In this document: positions 36,533 to 40,610 of the stretch, in pieces
Layout of the letters: every line of letters begins with the position of its first letter
Numbering within the stretch: the stretch's first letter is position 1
Virus record (IMG/VR): IMGVR_UViG_3300027987_000164
Location: 1 to 40,610 of that record
Reading direction: 5' to 3' (one strand)
Length of the DNA stretch: 40,610 nt
Source: a virus
Notes under the pieces: generated by a model
The model's database searches: none
What the model saw: the letters and a program-made list of their open reading frames with translations, nothing else
Told to the model about the DNA's origin: nothing
Made by a program: the position numbers and the translations under genes

Positions 36533-36880
36533 TTATTTTTTGCGGTAGCCATGCTTTCTCAAAAATACCCCAAAGCCCTGCAAACCGCAGCTTTGGCAAG
36601 AGACAAAAACTGGCTCACCGTCTTCCCCCACGGTATAAATATGGTAAAAAACCCCTCTATCGGTAATTACAATTATCTCCCTAAAATCCTCCGCGTCTTT
36701 GATCCAATCCCCGGCGAACACCTTTTGCCCGTCACAATCATAAAAATAGTTACCCGCGTACTTTCCAGCGGGCTGCTGGGCTCGATTCTCTCGGCTGTAC
36801 TTGAACTCCACTTCGTTAAAGTCAACGCGGGTTTCGATGTCTGCAAGGCACTTCATGTTGTTGATGGATTTACTGCTCAT
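36533..36880 (-). CDS. Hypothetical protein with shared MSSKS start (115 aa)
   Basis: 115 residues beginning MSSKSINNMKCLADIETRVDFNE, like the start of the protein at 32640-32969 (MSKSIYNMRCLGG). A middle YDCDGQKVFAGDWIKDAEDFREIIVITDRGVFYHIYTV resembles small phage beta-barrel proteins that read 'GDxIxxxxG'. C-terminal CQSCGLQG may bind a metal. Function unknown. Confidence 0.52.
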   Translation of the reverse strand: MSSKSINNMKCLADIETRVDFNEVEFKYSRENRAQQPAGKYAGNYFYDCDGQKVFAGDWIKDAEDFREIIVITDRGVFYHIYTVGEDGEPVFVSCQSCGLQGFGVFLRKHGYRKK

Positions 36881-36883
36881 AGA

Positions 36884-37117
36884 TTAGCCCTCTATGTCAA
36901 TGGTGAAGCCATTATCTTCTAGCCAGCGCTGGGATTGTTCAGCCAAATCCTGGGGTATCGGGCCTTGTTTTGCGTAATGAATTCTAAGTTTGTGTAGAGA
37001 AATCAGCGCCACCTCATCACTTGGGGGCCGCTCCCACTGCTCGCTCAGGAAATCTTTAAAAGCCAGCACATCAAGATCGCGGGCAATAACCACTCTTTCA
37101 TCATGCTTACTGCTCAT
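36884..37117 (-). CDS. Hypothetical protein (77 aa)
   Basis: 77 residues starting MSSKHDERVVIARDLDVLAFKDFLSEQWERPP, then a helical end (HKLRIHYAKQGPIPQDLAEQSQRWLEDNGFTIDIEG). Its first four residues equal those of the next gene. Three bases separate it from that gene. No family recognised. Confidence 0.5.
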   Translation of the reverse strand: MSSKHDERVVIARDLDVLAFKDFLSEQWERPPSDEVALISLHKLRIHYAKQGPIPQDLAEQSQRWLEDNGFTIDIEG

Positions 37118-37120
37118 ATT

Positions 37121-37312
37121 TCACCCCTTTCTGGCTAACCGTTCTCGAATGCGAATGTCTTGATTCGCAAGCTTGTTAGGAAACTTATGCCCCTGGGCTG
37201 CGTATACGATAGCTAGTGCAGATCGCATTTGTTCTTTCCACCAATCCGCAGATCCGGGCTCTAATGCTCCCAGCGCTGGAAGCTCCTCATCGAGTTCAAT
37301 TTTAGTTGTCAT
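37121..37312 (-). CDS. Hypothetical protein (63 aa)
   Basis: 63 residues: MTTKIELDEELPALGALEPGSADWWKEQMRSALAIVYAAQGHKFPNKL, then a basic end. Amphipathic helices, no cysteines. ATG 37312 follows GAGGACACC. Unknown role; part of the cluster between RNA and terminator. Confidence 0.5.
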   Translation of the reverse strand: MTTKIELDEELPALGALEPGSADWWKEQMRSALAIVYAAQGHKFPNKLANQDIRIRERLARKG

Positions 37313-37330
37313 GGTGTCCTCACTAAGTCC

Positions 37331-37486
37331 CTACGCATGCGCGTAAAAAACATCAACAGAAATAATTTCGACATTACCCAGCCATTTTTTAGCCTGCGCT
37401 TTAGCGCTGACGTTATTGCTTGCATAAAAGAGCATTGATTCTTCTTCGTCTGGGTAAATTTTATAAGTAACTTTGTATGCGTGCAT
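37331..37486 (-). CDS. Small protein after the structured RNA (51 aa)
   Basis: ATG 37486 with GAGGAG seven bases upstream. The 51-residue product (MHAYKVTYKIYPDEEESML ... NVSAKAQAKKWLGNVEIISV) is a small alpha/beta unit of a type found at the end of Ash-like phage proteins, which gather next to C4-like immunity RNAs. The open frame actually continues upstream through the RNA region to 37690, so a longer Ash-type product is possible but would encode RNA-like sequence. A role as the RNA-controlled target is inference. Confidence 0.6.
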   Translation of the reverse strand: MHAYKVTYKIYPDEEESMLFYASNNVSAKAQAKKWLGNVEIISVDVFYAHA

Positions 37487-37499
37487 GTTTATCTCCTCA

Positions 37500-37720
37500 A
37501 TTAGCAAAACGGTTTTTAACCAGACCGTAAACTGGCCGCACTTCCTATCACCTTTGCGCCATCTGACGCTGCCTTCGCTCATATTAGACCCGGCTTTGCT
37601 GGCGGTCCTCTTGAGACCGGATAGGGAGTCACTCCCCCCATAGCCGGTTCTGCGTGCGTGCGGCACACAGCCGCTTATTGGGCGGCCCACCGGGGCAGGT
37701 AAGCTAGCAATCCCTCCCTC
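37500..37720 (-). ncRNA. Structured RNA, candidate C4-like antisense RNA
   Basis: The longest gap in the leftward block is packed with minus-strand hairpins: GCCC/GGGC (37685-37696), GCGGC-TGTGT-GCCGC (37660-37674), ACCGG/CCGGT (37616-37648) enclosing GGGAG/CTCCC, GCGTC-AGAT-GGCGC (37556-37569) and ACGGT/ACCGT (37509-37528). GCCGCAC in the second hairpin (37658-37664) is complementary to GTGCGGC near the downstream ribosome site (37535-37541). From memory, the AATAAGCGGC ... GCCGCACGCACGCAGAACCGG neighbourhood resembles C4 antisense RNAs of P1/P7-type phages, which silence an antirepressor message. No antirepressor gene is recognised here. Structure is clear; family is tentative. Confidence 0.45.
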
Positions 37721-37734
37721 AGTGTTTGTGTTTC

Positions 37735-38145
37735 CTACATTTCAGATGTTCGAATTATGGTTTTCATTTTCTGTAGCAGATTGCATACGTTGTCAATTTC
37801 ATCAATGTGAATTGGCACCACATGTGAGCCCGCTAATTTAAGACTTAGATGCACAGTTTCTCCGCCCGTCATGGCGCCGGGTTCATATTGAACACAGTGT
37901 TTTTCAAAGCTGAGTATTAGTGAACCATCAACACTGTGCTTAGGTTTTCGTTCTGCATCAGTTTTAGTTTGTTCGAGTGTAAAATGTTCGGGCATACTAC
38001 TTTGATGGGTAATCCCATCAACCTCGTAGGCAAAGATCGACCCATCGACCCGAGTAACCAAACCCACCCTGCCCCTCAAATGTTCGTAAAAGTTTTTCGG
38101 GAGTCCTTTTGCCCGTCTTATGCGGTCACCGACTTTAAATTTCAT
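37735..38145 (-). CDS. Hypothetical protein (136 aa), KOW-like start
   Basis: 136 residues. The start MKFKVGDRIRRAKGLPKNFYEHLRGRVGLVTRVDG looks like a small SH3/KOW-type barrel used for RNA or protein contacts. The C-terminal half (LSLKLAGSHVVPIHIDEIDNVCNLLQKMKTII) is a mixed domain. It is the first gene after the primase in the leftward direction with its own extended -10 promoter. Function unknown. Confidence 0.55.
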   Translation of the reverse strand: MKFKVGDRIRRAKGLPKNFYEHLRGRVGLVTRVDGSIFAYEVDGITHQSSMPEHFTLEQTKTDAERKPKHSVDGSLILSFEKHCVQYEPGAMTGGETVHLSLKLAGSHVVPIHIDEIDNVCNLLQKMKTIIRTSEM

Positions 38146-38178
38146 GGTTTTGTTTCCCGTTTGTGTGAGTGTTCAATG

Positions 38179-38187
38179 AATATACCA
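38179..38187 (-). promoter_or_regulatory. Extended -10 promoter element
   Basis: On the minus strand TG-G-TATATT, an extended -10 sequence, lies 33 bases before ATG 38145. The AT-rich element AAATAAATAATTATTTTG is just upstream; no good -35 box is seen, which extended -10 promoters do not need. Confidence 0.5.
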
Positions 38188-38213
38188 CAAAATAATTATT
38201 TATTTTATATCAT

Positions 38214-40364
38214 TTAGTAATTGTACCCGCCGTCGTTATCATCAATCAACTGCAAATAGGCTTCAATGTGGTTTTTCGCGGCACCTTGTGTCCAGGCCCG
38301 CCAGTTTTGTGGCTCTCTTATTTCAAAGTAGCGGCCCTGGCTGCCATCCCTGAGCTTGATGGGGCGGCCATCGCAGATCTGACGAAAGCCCGCACTGGTT
38401 AGCGCACGGCTCATGCCAGTAGCGGTCACCTTAGTTTGATTGCCCGGATCATAGAGGGTTAACAGCTCCCCACTGGTGTAAAGGCTGCGCTCGCGTGGCA
38501 AATTAGCTGCCCCCAGGAGACCATCGGGGTTTTCCATGAGCAGGTGGGCCCAGCTGGACAGGTCAGATTGGCCCTGTAAGATCATGCGCTGCTTGGCCGC
38601 TGTGCGGTACGCGGGCGCCGATGGGTCAAAGTCAATCGTCTGGACCCCCAGCAAATAGTGGAACAGGGCCTCGGCCCCTCCGTGGTCAAGCCAGTATTTG
38701 TAATTTTGATAGAACTCCATCTCTTTCGGCCCAGCCGTGACCTCGTGAATAAAATATCGGCGGTCGTCATCTTCGAGGAAAAACGCGTCAGCGTGTTGAG
38801 ACGTAAAGTAATAATTAATACAGTCAGGTACCCAGAATTCCCGCACGTTCTTGATGTTGACGCAAAGCTCCTCTTGTGTGATCAGGGTTTTTAGGAAGTC
38901 GGCATCTCGCCGATGCTTTGAGCCGGTGATGTCGTCCCCCATGACAAACTGTTTATTCTCTGCCCATCCACTGAATTCTCTGGTCACATCCCCTTGGCGG
39001 ATAGTACGGAAATTCTTCCCGTAAATGCGCTTAAGCGTGTAGCCCACCAGCGATTTACCGGTACCTTGCCGGATTCCATGCACTACCACCGCACTAAACA
39101 TCTTGGCGCCGGGATTTTGAAGGGGGTACGCGCACCACTTGAGGAACCACTTAAGAGCCTGGGGCTCGGCATCCTGGAAAAGGTGGTCCATGAGGTCGCG
39201 AAAAGGGTCAATGTTGCCGCGCTTTGGTTTGCACCCCCACCCTGGCCAGACGTTGTACTCACCCTCCCTGGTTATGCGGTCCTCGCCGGGGGCGTAGGTG
39301 ACTTTTTTGCATTCGGACCTCAGTGGCCATTTAAGCCAGGCGGCGGCGGCCGGCACTTTCTTATAGCTGATTTCTCCGTCTGCTTTTAGGGTTTGCTCCT
39401 GGTAAAAACAATTGGCCGCGTGGTGTTCTTTGAACGCGCCGGGGGCGAGCTTGTTGTCCATGTCGGATTGATCAACTATGAAGCCGGGATTTTTTATGTA
39501 GACGTATTTTTTATTGAGGTCAAAAAGTGGTTTCGTAATCCCCAATGGGAGGGCTTGGTACAGCAGCTCCTCGAAGCACTGGCCGGGGTTGGGCTGTGCC
39601 ACTAGGTAATCGTCGAGCCCGACTTTGTCGAGCCCTGGAAGTTGGGGCAGTGAGACTAAATAGGCAAAGGCTCCGCGCTGGTGGAGTGCGTCTGCGAATG
39701 ATTTAAGAGCGCTGCATACCGCCGGGTTGGTTCGGTAATCCGAATCGAAGCAGACATAGACATTTCGCCTTTCCCATTTAATAAGGTCCAGTGAAGGCAA
39801 CCAGTCAACACCTTTTTTTAATGCGCGCCAGTTATGCACACCCCCAAGGCCGATGCAGTTAAAACCTTCAATTGACGCCTTGGCCGCTTTTAGTTCGCCC
39901 TCAGTTACAACCAAGGGGACTTCTGCGTCATCGATTATGTCACCCCAGCGTGTGAAGCCTTGGGGGAAGTAAGTTACCGGGAGTGTGTTGGGTGGTTGTG
40001 AATAACGGAATGATTTTATGCCGCCGAATTCTTTTGAATCTTCGAGGTAACGGACCCGGAAAAATGGTTTTCCCTCTGGTATGTCAGAGAGTGGTTTGCC
40101 GTCGGGACCAAAGTAATTAAGTTTTAAACAATCAAGAGTTTTTGCACCTCGAAAAAGTTTCGCCGTTTTTTTGCAGCTGACGGTTTCTATTTTTAATTTT
40201 TCCGATTGGGCCTCGGTTATACCCGATGACTTTAATTTTTCCAATGCCGCGGCGCGGGCTTTTTTAGACAAACTATGGTCGGATTTGTACATTGGATCAC
40301 TCTGCTTGTAATTGTTGACTAAGCTCTCGGCTTCCCCTGACTCGGCGCTGGGGGAGTGCCCCAC
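38214..40364 (-). CDS. TOPRIM primase - superfamily 3 helicase
   Basis: Starts replication by making primers and unwinding DNA; 716 residues. Residues 130-255 form a TOPRIM-like (DUF3854-type) part with E155 (TEGELKA) and DSD at 207-209 (VCFDSDY), and KVGLDDYLV. From residue 390 an SF3/D5-type helicase (DUF5906-like) follows: Walker A GIRQGTGKS (430-438), VMGDDITG near 475 as Walker B, and a sensor motif INYYFTSQHADAFF. GTG 40364 lies inside an inverted repeat and lacks a Shine-Dalgarno site; ATG at 40292 is the alternative. Adjacent to the repeat-rich region, it may bind there as initiator. Confidence 0.9.
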   Translation of the reverse strand: MGHSPSAESGEAESLVNNYKQSDPMYKSDHSLSKKARAAALEKLKSSGITEAQSEKLKIETVSCKKTAKLFRGAKTLDCLKLNYFGPDGKPLSDIPEGKPFFRVRYLEDSKEFGGIKSFRYSQPPNTLPVTYFPQGFTRWGDIIDDAEVPLVVTEGELKAAKASIEGFNCIGLGGVHNWRALKKGVDWLPSLDLIKWERRNVYVCFDSDYRTNPAVCSALKSFADALHQRGAFAYLVSLPQLPGLDKVGLDDYLVAQPNPGQCFEELLYQALPLGITKPLFDLNKKYVYIKNPGFIVDQSDMDNKLAPGAFKEHHAANCFYQEQTLKADGEISYKKVPAAAAWLKWPLRSECKKVTYAPGEDRITREGEYNVWPGWGCKPKRGNIDPFRDLMDHLFQDAEPQALKWFLKWCAYPLQNPGAKMFSAVVVHGIRQGTGKSLVGYTLKRIYGKNFRTIRQGDVTREFSGWAENKQFVMGDDITGSKHRRDADFLKTLITQEELCVNIKNVREFWVPDCINYYFTSQHADAFFLEDDDRRYFIHEVTAGPKEMEFYQNYKYWLDHGGAEALFHYLLGVQTIDFDPSAPAYRTAAKQRMILQGQSDLSSWAHLLMENPDGLLGAANLPRERSLYTSGELLTLYDPGNQTKVTATGMSRALTSAGFRQICDGRPIKLRDGSQGRYFEIREPQNWRAWTQGAAKNHIEAYLQLIDDNDGGYNY

Positions 40365-40432
40365 CCACTTTTTCAGCTTGCCGAGAGCTTTTATTGCAGA
40401 GTTTTGGTGCTTTGCAACTGAGTGGGTGGGGC
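40358..40432. promoter_or_regulatory. Inverted repeat around the primase start
   Basis: GCCCCACCCACT (40358-40369) and AGTGGGTGGGGC (40421-40432) are perfect 12-base inverted copies separated by 51 bases. The left arm contains the GTG start of the primase gene. A looping operator or a structured 5' leader would both be reasonable; autoregulation by the primase or a repressor is inference. Confidence 0.55.
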
Positions 40433-40442
40433 GGGAAATGAG

Positions 40443-40578
40443 TATACAGGTTTGCTACAGTTTGGCAAAGTGTATACGGGGGGTGTGTTTTTTTGAAAAA
40501 AAAGTTTTGTTTAAAATCAATGACTTAAGTCCTCGGCGCACCAACTTGGTGCAATATACAGTTTGGCGTATACACTTA
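40443..40578. repeat. Iteron-like short repeats, right cluster
   Basis: TATACAGTTTG at 40555-40565, variants CTACAGTTTGGC (40455-40466) and TATACAGGTTTG (40443-40454), AAAGTGTATA at 40467-40476, and its inverse TATACACTTA at 40569-40578. These match the left cluster, so both belong to one region in the circular form. Confidence 0.6.
40538..40552. promoter_or_regulatory. 15-bp dyad, operator candidate
   Basis: GCACCAA-C-TTGGTGC is a perfect seven-base dyad with one central base, the size of a dimeric repressor site. It lies between the repeat copies, in the space that controls both divergent gene blocks. Confidence 0.5.
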
Positions 40579-40610
40579 GTTCCTATTCCCTGGCTTTTTT
40601 ATTTTATTAT

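Noticed and set aside
37490-37735. tRNA or self-splicing intron in the structured region
   Set aside because: No cloverleaf with TψC-type arm or CCA-adjacent acceptor could be drawn, and no group I/II core elements were recognised.
22198-40610. Integrase, CI-like repressor or ParA/ParB genes
   Set aside because: I looked for tyrosine or serine recombinase motifs, typical repressor HTH proteins and partition ATPases in all left-going genes and found none.

Overview
The window reads as an essentially complete genome of a tailed double-stranded DNA phage of podovirus type, about 40.6 kb, tightly packed and with two gene blocks that point at each other. The virion genes match the P22 pattern in content and order: terminase, P22-type portal, scaffold, P22-type coat protein with inserted domain, gp4-like and gp10-like tail accessory factors, three ejection-protein candidates and a tailspike with a P22-like head-binding domain. 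The host cannot be named. The sigma70-like promoters, Shine-Dalgarno sites, Fis-like gene and a C4-like structured RNA suggest a proteobacterial, probably gammaproteobacterial, host; that is inference.

Right-going block (330-22821). An accessory stretch with small genes, a candidate small terminase, a 73-residue gene between two copies of a 46-bp repeat, two tandem BspA/DUF285-like leucine-rich-repeat genes and two more small genes comes first. Then follow packaging (large terminase, a small Cys/His/Asp protein, portal), capsid (scaffold, coat, and a remarkable glycine-rich fibre), connector and tail (gp4-like, small structural proteins, holin, gp10-like, a coiled-coil needle candidate), a cupin-SET fusion, ejection proteins, the tailspike and a zinc-ribbon protein.

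Left-going block (40364-22822). It begins with a TOPRIM primase/SF3 helicase, then a cluster of small early genes with a structured RNA near 37.5-37.7 kb, a strong terminator at 35.5 kb, more small genes (lipoprotein, Fis-like regulator, mini J-protein), a zinc-containing protein conserved in phages, an HNH nuclease and a RyR-domain-like protein. The replication and recombination set ends the block: family A DNA polymerase with 3'-5' exonuclease, Cas4/RecB-like nuclease, VRR-NUC nuclease, SNF2-type helicase, MazG-like pyrophosphohydrolase and a DEDDh exonuclease. The two blocks meet tail to tail with no gap at 22821/22822.

The two window ends share the same short repeats and lie between divergent genes (primase leftward, early genes rightward). 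The molecule is therefore probably circular or circularly permuted, with the ends joining into one roughly 575-bp control and possibly origin region. I see no integrase, CI-like repressor, partition gene, tRNA or CRISPR array, and no recognisable endolysin although a holin is present. Lifestyle is undecided: the C4-like RNA and a Leu762-type polymerase hint at temperate or slow growth, while the absence of an integrase argues against ordinary lysogeny.
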